A DNA stretch of 64,000 nucleotides from Spongiibacter marinus (GTDB taxonomy: Bacteria > Pseudomonadota > Gammaproteobacteria > Pseudomonadales > Spongiibacteraceae), in the NCBI RefSeq assembly GCF_016906995.1, contig NZ_JAFBBD010000010.1, positions 1-64,000 on the forward strand. The letters are read 5' to 3'. The notes under the pieces were generated by a model. That model made no database searches. It saw only the letters and a list, made by a program, of their open reading frames with translations, and had not been told where the DNA came from. Below are positions 54,743 to 64,000 of the stretch, piece by piece (the first letter of the stretch is position 1; each line of letters opens with the position of its first letter). Position numbers and translations under genes: made by a program.

Positions 54743-55098
54743 TGCGTAAAACAATAGCGATCCTGGCCTTGGCGGTTGCGTGCGGCGCGAATGTCCACGC
54801 CGATGAACTCAGTGATGCGGCCATGGCAATGTGTGAAAAAGCCCGCCAGTGCGCGCGTCAGAGCATGGCCGGTGTGGAGCTTAGTGCAGATATGCGCGCG
54901 TTGGTCGATCAGCAGTTGATGCAGATGTGCGATAGCATGAAAGAGCCATTTACAGACGCGGCGGCGCGCAGTCACCCTCTGCACGGGCCTGCCGTCGCCT
55001 GCTTGCGCTCTATGGCCAAGCAGAGTTGTGAGGCCTTAGATGGCGGCGAAGAAACGGCGGCTTGTAAACGCTATGAGGCGTTGCAGGCAGACTATTAG
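54742..55098 (+). CDS. Small exported Cys-containing protein of unknown function
   Basis: 118 residues. Signal peptide MRKTIAILALAVACGANVHA, then a helical mature domain with six cysteines (MCEKARQC, QMC, ACLRS, SCEAL, AACKRY) that could form disulfides in the periplasm. No family recognised. Coupled to the gene before it. Its end overlaps the convergent cysteine-rich gene by four bases. Confidence 0.7.
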   Translation: MRKTIAILALAVACGANVHADELSDAAMAMCEKARQCARQSMAGVELSADMRALVDQQLMQMCDSMKEPFTDAAARSHPLHGPAVACLRSMAKQSCEALDGGEETAACKRYEALQADY

Positions 55099-55310
55099 CC
55101 AGCATCACCCTGGGCGTGTTTGATTGTCCCGCAGGCAGCGCATATGCAGCGGCGCTCACCGGGTAGTGCTGCCGCACGTTGCAGTGCGCCTGGGTCAAGT
55201 GTTGCCGACATGCACCAGCATTGCTGGGGCGCTTCCCCCTTTGCGATGGCGCATTGATTTTCTCCCTCGCACAGAGGGCATGCCCCGGCGTTTGCGGTAT
55301 CGGTAGTCAT
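55095..55310 (-). CDS. Cysteine-rich CWC-family protein
   Basis: 71 residues from ATG 55310. CPLCEGENQCAIAKGE followed by CWC and a C-terminal CICAACG. The CPxC...QC...CWC pattern is that of the small cysteine-rich CWC family, probably metal-binding and cytoplasmic. Function unknown. The longer frame from 55346 has no support. Confidence 0.8.
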   Translation of the reverse strand: MTTDTANAGACPLCEGENQCAIAKGEAPQQCWCMSATLDPGALQRAAALPGERRCICAACGTIKHAQGDAG

Positions 55311-55363
55311 CCCGGGATAATACCTCAGTTCGCTGCGAAGAGGCATGAGGGTGAGGTTGAATA

Positions 55364-55939
55364 ATGAGCGACGACGACAAGCTATTTGCTGAAGAAATGG
55401 CGGGGGTAAAACCCCTGCAGAAGCCAGCGCGGGTGGCGCTCAAAAAAGCGGCCGTCGATGCCCCGTCGTTTGCTGCCCGCCGTGAGGCGGCGCAAGCCAA
55501 GCCGGGCGTGAAGAATTTTTTGGCCGACAACGATGTGCCGCTGCTAGACCCCTATTATATGGTGGACTTCCGGCGCGAGGGTGTGCAGCACGGTGTCTAT
55601 CGCAAGCTCAAGCAGGCACGCTATGAGGCGGAAGCACGCCTGGATTTACATAAAATGTCGGTAGCGCGTGCGCGCCAGCAGGTCTTTGAGTTCATTCGCG
55701 ATGCGATGTCGATGGATTTGCGCAGTTTAATTATCGTGCATGGCCGGGGGAATCACAGCGGTGTCGCTCTGTTGAAGTCACACGTTGCCCATTGGTTGCC
55801 GCAAATCGACGATGTACAGGCTTTTTGTAGTGCACAGCCACAGCATGGCGGAGCAGGGGCGGTTTATGTGTTGCTGCGTAAAAGCGAGAGGAAAAAACAG
55901 GAAAACCGCGACCGGCTAACGCGCGGTCGCAGTGTTTGA
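55364..55939 (+). CDS. Smr-domain protein (SmrA-like endonuclease)
   Basis: 191 residues. N-terminal region with VPLLDPYYMVDFRREGVQHGVYRKLK, then the Smr domain (about 95-180): DLHKMSVARARQQVFEFI, IIVHGRGNHS and GGAGAVYVLLRK. Proteins of this type cleave nucleic acids or act on collided ribosomes. Which applies here is not determinable. Convergent with the PA4642-type gene. A GC-rich hairpin covers its last codons (55906-55932). Confidence 0.88.
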   Translation: MSDDDKLFAEEMAGVKPLQKPARVALKKAAVDAPSFAARREAAQAKPGVKNFLADNDVPLLDPYYMVDFRREGVQHGVYRKLKQARYEAEARLDLHKMSVARARQQVFEFIRDAMSMDLRSLIIVHGRGNHSGVALLKSHVAHWLPQIDDVQAFCSAQPQHGGAGAVYVLLRKSERKKQENRDRLTRGRSV

Positions 55940-55955
55940 TGGCGTTGCGCTGCCG

Positions 55956-56249
55956 TTACAGGCTGGCGCCGTGCTTCTCCAGCGCCGCAATGTAGTCATC
56001 GCTGTTGCGGTGTTCTTTGGCATAGCTTAGTACGCTGCGCTGCGCGCTATCTACCGCGTTGATATTGCCGCCGGCTTCCAAAAACATACCGATGAATAAT
56101 TCAAAGTCGTCCGCGCGCATGCTCTGGTAGGCTTTGAGTAGGCGGTGAAAGTCTGCATCCACGCCAGCTTTGGCTTCAACGTTGAGAAACTCGCGCACGC
56201 GGTCCTCAGTCCACACTTCATCTAATACTTTTTCTTTGTCTTTCTTCAT
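55956..56249 (-). CDS. PA4642-family protein
   Basis: 97 residues. Starts MKKDKEKVLDEVWTEDRVREFL and contains DFHRLLKAYQSMRADDFELFIGMFLEAGGNINAVD, an ankyrin-like helical pattern I recognise from the Pseudomonas PA4642 family. Cytoplasmic, unknown function. Transcribed leftward 29 bases after gatB. Confidence 0.82.
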   Translation of the reverse strand: MKKDKEKVLDEVWTEDRVREFLNVEAKAGVDADFHRLLKAYQSMRADDFELFIGMFLEAGGNINAVDSAQRSVLSYAKEHRNSDDYIAALEKHGASL

Positions 56250-56278
56250 TGTTTATCCCGTTGTGCCTTGCGGCGGTG

Positions 56279-57727
56279 TTAATCGCTAAGTTTTTTGTTC
56301 AAAAGTTGATTGACCATTCCCGGGTTCGCTTGCCCCTTGGAGGCCTTCATTATTTGCCCGACAAAGAAGCCGATAAGCTTTTTGCGCTTGCCGTCGTCGG
56401 CGGCGCGGTATTGCTCGACTTGAGCGGGGTTAGCGGCAATAACCTCATCTACCATTGCCTCTAGTGCGCCGGTATCAGACACCTGCTTCAAGCCCTTGGC
56501 TTCTATCACCTCGTCGGCACTCTGGCCGTCGCCGTTCCACAGCGCCTCGAATACTTGCTTGGCGATTTTGCCAGAGATGCTGTTGTCGCGTATGCGCACT
56601 ATCAGGCCGCCGAGCTGCTCTGCGCTGACCGGGCTGTCTTTTAGCGCCTTGCCTTCGCGATTCAGGGCAGCGGACAGTTCACCGTTGACCCAGTTGGCGG
56701 CGAGTTTGGCGTCGCCTGCGACCTTGCTGCATGCTTCGAAGAAGTCGGCAATGCTTCGCTCGGCGGTTAGCAGGCTGGCGTCGTAGGTCGACAGACCGTA
56801 CTCCGTTTCAAAACGCTGGCGTTTGGCGTCTGGCAGCTCCGGCATTTGTTTTTGCAGGCTATCGATCAAGGATTGCTCGATATGAACCGGCAGCAGGTCG
56901 GGGCAGGGGAAGTAGCGGTAGTCGTTGGCTTCTTCCTTGCTGCGCATGGAGCGGGTTTCGTTTTTGTCGCTGTCGTAGAGGCGGGTTTCCTGCACGACTT
57001 TGCCACCGTCCTCAATCAAGTCGATTTGGCGCTGCGCTTCTACTTTGATGGCGCGCTCGACAAAGCGGAAGGAGTTGATGTTCTTGATCTCTGCGCGGGT
57101 GCCATATTCTTCCTCGCCTTTTAGGCGCACTGAAACATTGGCGTCGCAGCGCATTGAGCCCTGCGACATATCGCCGTCGGAGATACCCAGATAAGTAACG
57201 ATGGAGTGAATCTTGCGCAGGTAAGCAACCGCTTCCTCGGCGCTGCGTAGGTCGGGCTCAGAGACGATTTCTATCAGCGGTGTGCCGGCGCGGTTGAGAT
57301 CGATGCCAGACATGCCGTGGAAGTCTTCGTGCAGAGATTTTCCTGCATCCTCTTCGAGGTGGGCGTGGTGAACACGGATATTGCGTGTGCTGCCATCTTC
57401 CAGGCGAATTTCCACCACCCCGTGGCCGACAATCGGCTTGTCCATCTGGCTGGTTTGATAGCCTTTGGGCAGGTCGGGATAAAAGTAGTTTTTGCGCTCA
57501 AATACCGAATCGCGGCAAATATCGGCATCGATGGCTAAACCGAACAAAATCGCGTCGTTAACGGCCTGTTCATTGAGAACGGGCAGGGTGCCGGGCAGGG
57601 CCAGATCGACCGCGCAGGCTTGGCTGTTGGGTGTCGCGCCAAAGGCAGTGCTGGCACCGGAAAAAATCTTTGATTTGGTGGTGAGCTGGACGTGAACCTC
57701 CAGCCCGATAACAACTTCCCATTGCAT
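56279..57727 (-). CDS. gatB: Aspartyl/glutamyl-tRNA amidotransferase subunit B
   Basis: 482 residues. [44 protein letters not shown], and [17 protein letters not shown] are typical GatB motifs. The YqeY-like tail occupies the last 150 residues. With GatA and GatC it converts mischarged Glu-tRNA-Gln and/or Asp-tRNA-Asn to the amidated form. Last gene of gatCAB. Confidence 0.96.
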   Translation of the reverse strand: MQWEVVIGLEVHVQLTTKSKIFSGASTAFGATPNSQACAVDLALPGTLPVLNEQAVNDAILFGLAIDADICRDSVFERKNYFYPDLPKGYQTSQMDKPIVGHGVVEIRLEDGSTRNIRVHHAHLEEDAGKSLHEDFHGMSGIDLNRAGTPLIEIVSEPDLRSAEEAVAYLRKIHSIVTYLGISDGDMSQGSMRCDANVSVRLKGEEEYGTRAEIKNINSFRFVERAIKVEAQRQIDLIEDGGKVVQETRLYDSDKNETRSMRSKEEANDYRYFPCPDLLPVHIEQSLIDSLQKQMPELPDAKRQRFETEYGLSTYDASLLTAERSIADFFEACSKVAGDAKLAANWVNGELSAALNREGKALKDSPVSAEQLGGLIVRIRDNSISGKIAKQVFEALWNGDGQSADEVIEAKGLKQVSDTGALEAMVDEVIAANPAQVEQYRAADDGKRKKLIGFFVGQIMKASKGQANPGMVNQLLNKKLSD

Positions 57728-57739
57728 CTGGGCTTCTCC

Positions 57740-59194
57740 TTACGCGCAGTCTGGGGCGGTACGCAGGTGCCAGTCACTGCGCTGTTGATACTGGTGAGCG
57801 GCGGCCAGCAGGCGGCCCTCGTCGAAGTCTCGGCCGATCAGCTGCATGCCGGCAGGCAACTCGCCGGCAAAGCCCACGGGCATGGAGAGGGCAGGTAGCC
57901 CCGCCAGATTGACGGCAATGGTGTAGATGTCTTCCAGGTACATCGTCACGGGGTCGCTTACTTTTTCACCGATGCCAAAGGCCGGATTCGGTGTTGTCGG
58001 GCCGGCGATAATGTCTACCTGCTTAAAGGCGTCGGTGAAATCCTGCTTAATCAGGCGGCGAATCTGCTGTGCCTTGCGATAGTAGGCATCGTAAAAGCCC
58101 GCCGACAGGGCGTAGGTGCCCACCAATATGCGCCGTTTTACTTCCTCGCCAAAGCCCTCTTCGCGGCTGCGGGTGTAGAGGTCGTCGAGGTCGGCGGGGT
58201 TTTCGCAGCGGTAGCCATAGCGCACACCGTCAAAGCGTGACAAGTTTGTTGACGCTTCGGCCGGTGCAATGACGTAGTAGCACGGTACCGCCAGCTCGGT
58301 GTGGGGCAGGCTGATTTCAACCGTCTCCGCCCCCATTTTGCGGTACTCTTCCAGTGCGGCATGCACCGCGTCGCCAATTGCGGGGTCTAGACCAGCGCTG
58401 AAATACTCTTTGGGCAGGCCGATCTTCAGGCCGCGCAAATCCTGATCCAAGGCGCCGGCGTAGTCGTCCACGCGAACATCCATGCTGGTGCTGTCGCGCT
58501 CGTCGAAGCCCGCCATACTCTGCAGTAGCAGGGCGCAATCCTCGGCGCTGCGCGCCATCGGGCCCGCTTGGTCAAGACTGGAGGCGAAGGCGATCATGCC
58601 GTAACGCGACACTCGTCCGTAGGTGGGTTTTAGGCCAGTAAGGCCGCACAGCGCCGCTGGCTGGCGGATGGAACCGCCGGTGTCGGTGCCCGTGGCCGCA
58701 GGAGCAAGGCCCGCCGCAATGGCCGCCGCACTGCCGCCCGAGGAGCCGCCGGGGACGCGATCGGTGTTCCAGGGGTTGCGCACAGTGCCGTAATAGCTGG
58801 TTTCGTTTGACGAGCCCATGGCGAACTCATCCAGGTTTGTTTTGCCGAGCATAACGGCACCGGCGCTGGCCATGTTGTTTACCACGGTGGCGCTGTAGGG
58901 CGCGATGAAATTGTCGAGCATTTTCGACGCGCAGCTGGTGCGCACGCCCTCGGTGCAGAATATGTCCTTGTGGGCGATGGGCAATCCACACAAGGCTCCG
59001 GCATTGCCGCGTTGCCTGGCGTTGTCGGCAGCGCGCGCCTGTTCGAGGGCCTGTTCGCGGGTGACGGTAATAAAGCTGTTGATTTGGCCGTCGCGGTCGG
59101 CAATGGCGTCGAGGTATTGTTGGGTGATTTCTTCGCTGGAAAAGTCGCCGGCGGCGAGGCCTCGAAGAAGATCGGCAACGGTATGACTGGGCAT
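57740..59194 (-). CDS. gatA: Aspartyl/glutamyl-tRNA amidotransferase subunit A
   Basis: 484 residues. Amidase signature enzyme: catalytic Lys in [13 protein letters not shown], cis-Ser and Ser nucleophile in [20 protein letters not shown] and [14 protein letters not shown]. Supplies ammonia from glutamine to GatB. Middle gene of gatCAB, 12 bases upstream of gatB. Confidence 0.96.
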   Translation of the reverse strand: MPSHTVADLLRGLAAGDFSSEEITQQYLDAIADRDGQINSFITVTREQALEQARAADNARQRGNAGALCGLPIAHKDIFCTEGVRTSCASKMLDNFIAPYSATVVNNMASAGAVMLGKTNLDEFAMGSSNETSYYGTVRNPWNTDRVPGGSSGGSAAAIAAGLAPAATGTDTGGSIRQPAALCGLTGLKPTYGRVSRYGMIAFASSLDQAGPMARSAEDCALLLQSMAGFDERDSTSMDVRVDDYAGALDQDLRGLKIGLPKEYFSAGLDPAIGDAVHAALEEYRKMGAETVEISLPHTELAVPCYYVIAPAEASTNLSRFDGVRYGYRCENPADLDDLYTRSREEGFGEEVKRRILVGTYALSAGFYDAYYRKAQQIRRLIKQDFTDAFKQVDIIAGPTTPNPAFGIGEKVSDPVTMYLEDIYTIAVNLAGLPALSMPVGFAGELPAGMQLIGRDFDEGRLLAAAHQYQQRSDWHLRTAPDCA

Positions 59195-59233
59195 GGTGTC
59201 GAGTACTCTTAAATTAGGGGCTGCGGCTAGGGG

Positions 59234-59521
59234 CTAGTCAATAACCTTGGGAACAAGGTAGAGGCCGTCTTCGGTGGCGGGAGCGATGCGCTGAAAGTCA
59301 TCCCGTTGGTCAACTTCGGTGACCACGTCTGCGCGCAGGCGCTGTGTTGCATCGTGGGGGTTGGCCATCGGATCTACGGCGTCAGTATTGACGGCTTGCA
59401 TGGTGTCGATCATGCCGAGAATGTCGCTGATTCGCTGGCGCAGCTCTTCGCTGCTTTCTTCGCTAATGCGAATTCGAGCCAGCCTTGCCAGTTTGGCGAT
59501 ATCGCCCTGTTCTAAACTCAT
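59234..59521 (-). CDS. gatC: Aspartyl/glutamyl-tRNA amidotransferase subunit C
   Basis: 95 residues. MSLEQGDIAKLARLARIRISEE and VDPMANPHDATQRLRADVVTE are characteristic. Stabilises the GatA-GatB pair. First gene of the leftward gatCAB operon and divergent from mreB. The 249-base gap holds both promoters, and I could not fix their boxes. Confidence 0.95.
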   Translation of the reverse strand: MSLEQGDIAKLARLARIRISEESSEELRQRISDILGMIDTMQAVNTDAVDPMANPHDATQRLRADVVTEVDQRDDFQRIAPATEDGLYLVPKVID

Positions 59522-59764
59522 GGTTCACCCTGTTGGCTTCGTGGCGCGCGTTGCGCTGATAACGCGCGCTTCGCAAGCCGAGTGCGGATGCGGAGCGCGG
59601 TTGGGAAAAGCCCGTAAACTTATCATACTTGCGCCTTGCCCTGAATCCCCGGCGTTGATAGAGTGGCAAAGTTTTTAATCTAGGGGTCAGTGCTGCCTTT
59701 TGCGCCGCGTTTTCGGCCCTACCAGCCCGATTCTCGGTCTTCGCAGAATCGTATAAGGTGATAA

Positions 59765-60807
<1,043 letters not shown>

Positions 60808-60808
<1 letters not shown>

Positions 60809-60842
60809 GCATGCTCTTGTGGCGTTGCGCCACAGGCGTGCT
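60808..60842 (+). promoter_or_regulatory. Hairpin between mreB and mreC
   Basis: Outer arm AGCATGC (60808-60814) / GCGTGCT (60836-60842) and inner arm TGTGGCG (60818-60824) / CGCCACA (60828-60834), loop TTG. No T-tract follows, so it is more likely an mRNA stability or processing element than a terminator. Confidence 0.5.
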
Positions 60843-60879
60843 CGTGTAACCGTGCGTTCAGCAGAGGGAGGGCGCGGCA

Positions 60880-61713
60880 ATTAAACCGGTATTCTCCAAG
60901 CCGCCCTCATCGGGCGGTCGACTTGTCTTTTTGGGCGGCCTCGCGCTTGCCCTGATCCTTCTGGGTGCCCGCCTGGAGTCTATGGCCCCCCTTCGCACCC
61001 AGCTTTCTGTTGTTGCCGCGCCGTTTTACTGGCTGGCCGACGTGCCCTCTCGCTTGAGTGCTCAGTTTAGCGGCGTGTTTAGTAGCCGCAGCGACCTGCT
61101 TGAAGAAAACCGTGCCCTGCGTGCCGAATCGCTGATTCTTAACGCCAAACTGCAGAAATATATTGAACTCAGTACGGAAAACGTCCGCTTGCGCGAGCTG
61201 ATGAACTCGGCAGAGCGCGTCAAAGATACGGTGGTCGTTGCCGAAGTTGTTGGTGTGGCCTCTGACCCTAATCGGCATATGCTGGTGGTGGATAAGGGCA
61301 GCCGCGACAATGCCTTTGTCGGTCAGCCGGTGATCGATGCCAAGGGCCTGCTGGGGCAGATTGTCGACGTGGGCGTCTACCACAGTCGGGTGTTACTGAT
61401 TACGGACAGCGCCCACGCTATTCCCGTGCGAATCAGCCGCAATGGTCTGCGCGCTGTGGCCGAGGGTAGTGGTCGTATCGACGAGCTAAGTGTTGCCCAT
61501 GTTGCCGCGACAACAGATATCCAGGTGGGGGACTTGCTGGTGAGCTCGGGCCTCGGTGACCGCTTCCCCTCAGGCTACCCTGTGGGCGAAGTCACCAGAG
61601 TTGCCATCGACCCGGGTAAACCCTTTGCTGAAATTAATGCCCGCCCCTTGGCAGAGCTCGACCGCAGTCGCAATGTGTTGCTGGTATTTAGCGACAAAAT
61701 TGCGGTGGAGTAA
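60880..61713 (+). CDS. mreC: Rod-shape-determining protein MreC, probable ATT start
   Basis: 277 residues if started at ATT 60880. The frame from there reads IKPVFSKPPSSGGRLVFLGG, the conserved MreC N-terminus, and has GAGGGAGG seven bases upstream. Upstream in-frame stop TAA is at 60847-60849, with no ATG, GTG or TTG between it and TTG 60931, which lies inside the membrane helix and lacks a ribosome site. One membrane helix (about 17-35), a coiled coil (LLEENRALRAESLILNAKL) and the periplasmic beta domains follow. MreC links MreB to the wall synthases. Confidence 0.9.
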   Translation: MKPVFSKPPSSGGRLVFLGGLALALILLGARLESMAPLRTQLSVVAAPFYWLADVPSRLSAQFSGVFSSRSDLLEENRALRAESLILNAKLQKYIELSTENVRLRELMNSAERVKDTVVVAEVVGVASDPNRHMLVVDKGSRDNAFVGQPVIDAKGLLGQIVDVGVYHSRVLLITDSAHAIPVRISRNGLRAVAEGSGRIDELSVAHVAATTDIQVGDLLVSSGLGDRFPSGYPVGEVTRVAIDPGKPFAEINARPLAELDRSRNVLLVFSDKIAVE

Positions 61714-61716
61714 GCC

Positions 61717-62202
61717 ATGGACTCTCACGCTCAGGGGCTGATTTTTGTCGCGGTGAGTTTGCTGGTGGCACTGGTACTTACCATTGCGCCGCTCTCGGCT
61801 GGCCTGGCTTGGCTGCGGCCGGACTGGTTGATGCTGGTGTTGATATACTGGCTGCTCGCAATGCCCGAAAACGTTGGCATTGCCCTGTGCTGGTTGGGCG
61901 GCATAATCCAGGATATTCTGCTTGGCACGGTGTTGGGGCAGAATGCGTTTTCGCTGGCCGTCGTCGCCTATATTATTCAAATATCCTACCAACAGCTGCG
62001 GATGTTCAGTTTGCGAAAGCAGGCGGCGCTGATTGCCCTGCTGGAGTTGTTCCGCATTCTTGTCGATCAGTGGGCGCAAAATTTAAACGGCGTTTCTCAG
62101 ACGCATTGGTTGGTTTTTCTGCCGGTATTCTCCACCGCCTTACTTTGGTTTTTCCTGCGCCCGATGATGTCGTGGTTGCAGCGTGTGTTTGTGGCCTACT
62201 GA
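61717..62202 (+). CDS. mreD: Rod-shape-determining protein MreD
   Basis: 161 residues with five predicted membrane helices (LIFVAVSLLVALVLTIAPL, WLMLVLIYWLLAMPE, ALCWLGGIIQDILLG, AALIALLELFRI and LVFLPVFSTALLWFFL). RPDWLMLVLIYW and GLIQD-like GGIIQDILLGTVLGQNA fit MreD. Four bases after mreC. Part of the elongasome membrane complex. Confidence 0.94.
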   Translation: MDSHAQGLIFVAVSLLVALVLTIAPLSAGLAWLRPDWLMLVLIYWLLAMPENVGIALCWLGGIIQDILLGTVLGQNAFSLAVVAYIIQISYQQLRMFSLRKQAALIALLELFRILVDQWAQNLNGVSQTHWLVFLPVFSTALLWFFLRPMMSWLQRVFVAY

Positions 62203-62203
62203 T

Positions 62204-62785
62204 ATGACCTTGATCCTCGCTTCTGCGTCACCGCGGCGCGCTGACCTGCTGGAGCAGTTGGGGTTGTCGGCAAAGATTTGCCCTGCCGACATCGATGAGA
62301 GCGTTCGCCTCGGAGAGCTCCCCGATGACTACGTGCTGCGAATGGCGCAAGAAAAGGCCGACGTGATTGCGCAGCGATACCCCGCGGCAGTGGTATTGGC
62401 TGCCGATACTGCCATTGACCTCGACGGACGTATTCTCGGCAAACCTGGCAACCGCGCGGAGGCCGCGAAGATGTTGCGCGCCTTAAGTGATCGCGGTCAC
62501 CGAGTGCTCAGCGCAATAGCGGTGTCGCAAGGTGGTGTGCAGCACGCTGAGTTAGTGGCAACAGAGGTATTTTTTGGCCCCTTGAGCAATCGCGATATCA
62601 ATGATTATCTCGCCAGCGGAGAGGCCGATGACAAAGCGGGCAGCTATGCTATACAGGGGCGTGCCGCACAGTTTGTTCAGCGTATCAATGGCAGTTACAG
62701 TGGGGTGGTAGGGCTACCGCTATACGAGACCCGTAAAGCGCTGCGCGAGGTGGGTATAGAACCCCCGACAGCATTGGCAGAGTGA
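62204..62785 (+). CDS. maf: Maf-type nucleotide pyrophosphatase
   Basis: 193 residues from ATG 62204 (MTLILASASPRRADLLEQLGL), two bases after the mreD stop. The diagnostic SASPRR and the catalytic region AADTAIDLDGRILGKPGN and YAIQGRAAQFVQRINGSYSGVVGLPL are intact. YhdE-type Maf proteins hydrolyse dTTP/UTP and modified nucleotides. Conserved position between mreD and rng. Confidence 0.94.
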   Translation: MTLILASASPRRADLLEQLGLSAKICPADIDESVRLGELPDDYVLRMAQEKADVIAQRYPAAVVLAADTAIDLDGRILGKPGNRAEAAKMLRALSDRGHRVLSAIAVSQGGVQHAELVATEVFFGPLSNRDINDYLASGEADDKAGSYAIQGRAAQFVQRINGSYSGVVGLPLYETRKALREVGIEPPTALAE

Positions 62786-62789
62786 AACC

Positions 62790-64000
62790 ATGAGCGAAGA
62801 AATACTGATTAACGTAACGCCGGTTGAAACGCGGGTTGCGGTCGTTGAAAACGGGGTGTTGCAGGAAGTCTATATCGAACGTACCCGCTCTAAAGGCATT
62901 GTTGGAAATATCTACCAAGGCAAGGTCGTAAGAGTGCTACCCGGCATGCAGGCGGCGTTTGTTGAAGTGGGCCTGGAGCGAACCAGTTTTATTCACGCCT
63001 CAGATATTGTCGCCCTTGAGCAAGAGGGCGGTGAGCACGCGGATATTCGCAGCAAAATCCGCGAGGGTCAGCAGCTCACCGTTCAAGTCACCAAGGACCC
63101 TATGGGAACCAAAGGGGCACGTTTGAGTACCCGCTTGTCGGTGTCGTCGCGGTACTTGGTTTATATGCCAGGGGCGTCCCACCTCGGTGTGTCTCACCGC
63201 ATTGACGATGAAGACGAGCGGCAGCGCCTGCGAGATTTGATGGAGAACATCCTGCGGGACGGCGATGACGATGAGCCTTTAGTACTGACGGATGGCTACA
63301 TTCTGCGCACCGCTGCCGAAGGGGCGGGCGAGGATGAGCTGCGCGCGGATGTCGCGTTTTTGCGTCGGCTATGGCTGGCGGTAGAGCGTCGTATGAAGCG
63401 TGATACGGCACCCTCAGTAATCTATGAAGACCTGCCGCTGTTTATGCGGACAATGCGTGATTTGGTGCATCCCGGGTTGGAAAAAATCCGCATCGATTCC
63501 CGGGAGAGTTTCCAGCGTGTCGATGAATTTGCCAAAGACTATCTGCCAGAGATTCGCTCTAAGCTGGAGTACTACCCCGGTGAACGCCCGATTTTCGACC
63601 TGTACAGCGTTGAAGACGAGATTCAGCGCGCCCTTGGCCGCAAGGTTGAATTGAAGTCCGGGGGCTACCTGATTATCGACCAGACCGAGGCGATGACCAC
63701 CATCGACATTAATACCGGGGCATTTGTCGGTCATCGCAACCTGGAAGAAACCATATTTAAAACGAACCTCGAAGCGGCGGCAGCGCTGGCTCGTCAGCTT
63801 CGCCTGCGCAATTTGGGCGGCATTATTATTATCGACTTTATCGATATGAAAGATGCTGAGCACCGTCGGCAGGTATTGCGTGCGCTAGAACGGGCGATGG
63901 AGAAGGATTACGCGAAGACCAGTATTACCGGGGTCTCTGAGCTGGGCCTGGTTGAGATGACGCGAAAGCGTACTCGCGAGAGCCTGGAACACGTGCTGTG
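62790..64000 (+). CDS. rng: Ribonuclease G (partial, runs off the window)
   Basis: 403 codons are present from ATG 62790, and the frame is open to the end of the window. MSEEILINVTPVETRVAVVENG, then the S1 domain (GNIYQGKVVRVLPGMQAAFVEVG), the RNase H-like region, and the catalytic DNase I-like domain with TTIDINTGAFVG and IIIIDFIDM, whose Asp residues bind magnesium. RNase G matures 16S rRNA 5' ends and turns over some mRNAs. Last visible gene of mreBCD-maf-rng. Confidence 0.95.
   Translation, partial: MSEEILINVTPVETRVAVVENGVLQEVYIERTRSKGIVGNIYQGKVVRVLPGMQAAFVEVGLERTSFIHASDIVALEQEGGEHADIRSKIREGQQLTVQVTKDPMGTKGARLSTRLSVSSRYLVYMPGASHLGVSHRIDDEDERQRLRDLMENILRDGDDDEPLVLTDGYILRTAAEGAGEDELRADVAFLRRLWLAVERRMKRDTAPSVIYEDLPLFMRTMRDLVHPGLEKIRIDSRESFQRVDEFAKDYLPEIRSKLEYYPGERPIFDLYSVEDEIQRALGRKVELKSGGYLIIDQTEAMTTIDINTGAFVGHRNLEETIFKTNLEAAAALARQLRLRNLGGIIIIDFIDMKDAEHRRQVLRALERAMEKDYAKTSITGVSELGLVEMTRKRTRESLEHVL

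Overview
The window looks like a chromosomal stretch of a free-living, probably marine, gammaproteobacterium. The housekeeping blocks are laid out as in Pseudomonas and Cellvibrionales-type genomes: miaB-ybeZ-ybeY-corC..lnt-leuS-lptE-holA; cmoA-cmoB; lolB-ispE-tRNA-Gln-prs-rplY-pth-ychF-tRNA-Met; hemA-prfA-prmC-moeB; gatCAB; mreBCD-maf-rng. The taxonomic guess (Cellvibrionales/Spongiibacteraceae-like) is inference from gene order and protein style.

Region 1 (1-7.55 kb) is the distal part of an integron gene-cassette array. Cassette genes and attC sites all point rightward, so the integrase gene should lie to the left, outside the window. Recombination points can be read after bases 266, 960, 2007, 2967, 3409, 3958 and 6985. 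For cassettes 1 to 6 the R'' box of the cassette's own attC is the exact reverse complement of the GTTRRRY-type core at its own start, which proves the cassette boundaries internally. The cassettes carry a lipoprotein, several unknown proteins, a small membrane protein, a gene broken by an intact IS66-family element (22-bp inverted ends, 8-bp target duplication) and a GNAT acetyltransferase with an extra N-terminal segment.

Region 2 (7.6-20.7 kb) is accessory chromosome: a 3'-truncated PhoD-like phosphatase, exonuclease III, a possible PD-(D/E)XK-like protein, an SGNH hydrolase, a large secreted DUF6351-type hydrolase, a lysophospholipase-like hydrolase, a VOC protein, an MBL hydrolase, a convergent response regulator/hybrid kinase pair, and an ELWxxDGT-repeat lipoprotein.

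Region 3 (20.7-46.9 kb) is almost all leftward: a long tRNA-modification/ribosome-maturation/envelope operon with an FMN-dependent glutamate-synthase-like gene inserted in it, then an aminotransferase, a DUF1631-like protein, cmoAB, two surface or secreted proteins, tRNA-Met, ychF, pth, rplY, prs, tRNA-Gln, ispE, lolB and a TPR lipoprotein.

Region 4 (47-64 kb) holds hemA-prfA-prmC-moeB-DoxX, rhlB convergent with cysZ, small secreted proteins, an Smr protein, a PA4642-type protein, gatCAB, and the cell-shape operon mreB-mreC-mreD-maf-rng. The last gene runs off the window. mreC appears to start with the rare codon ATT.

No CRISPR array, rRNA operon, prophage or named defence system was recognised. 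The most unusual content is the cassette array and its internal structure.
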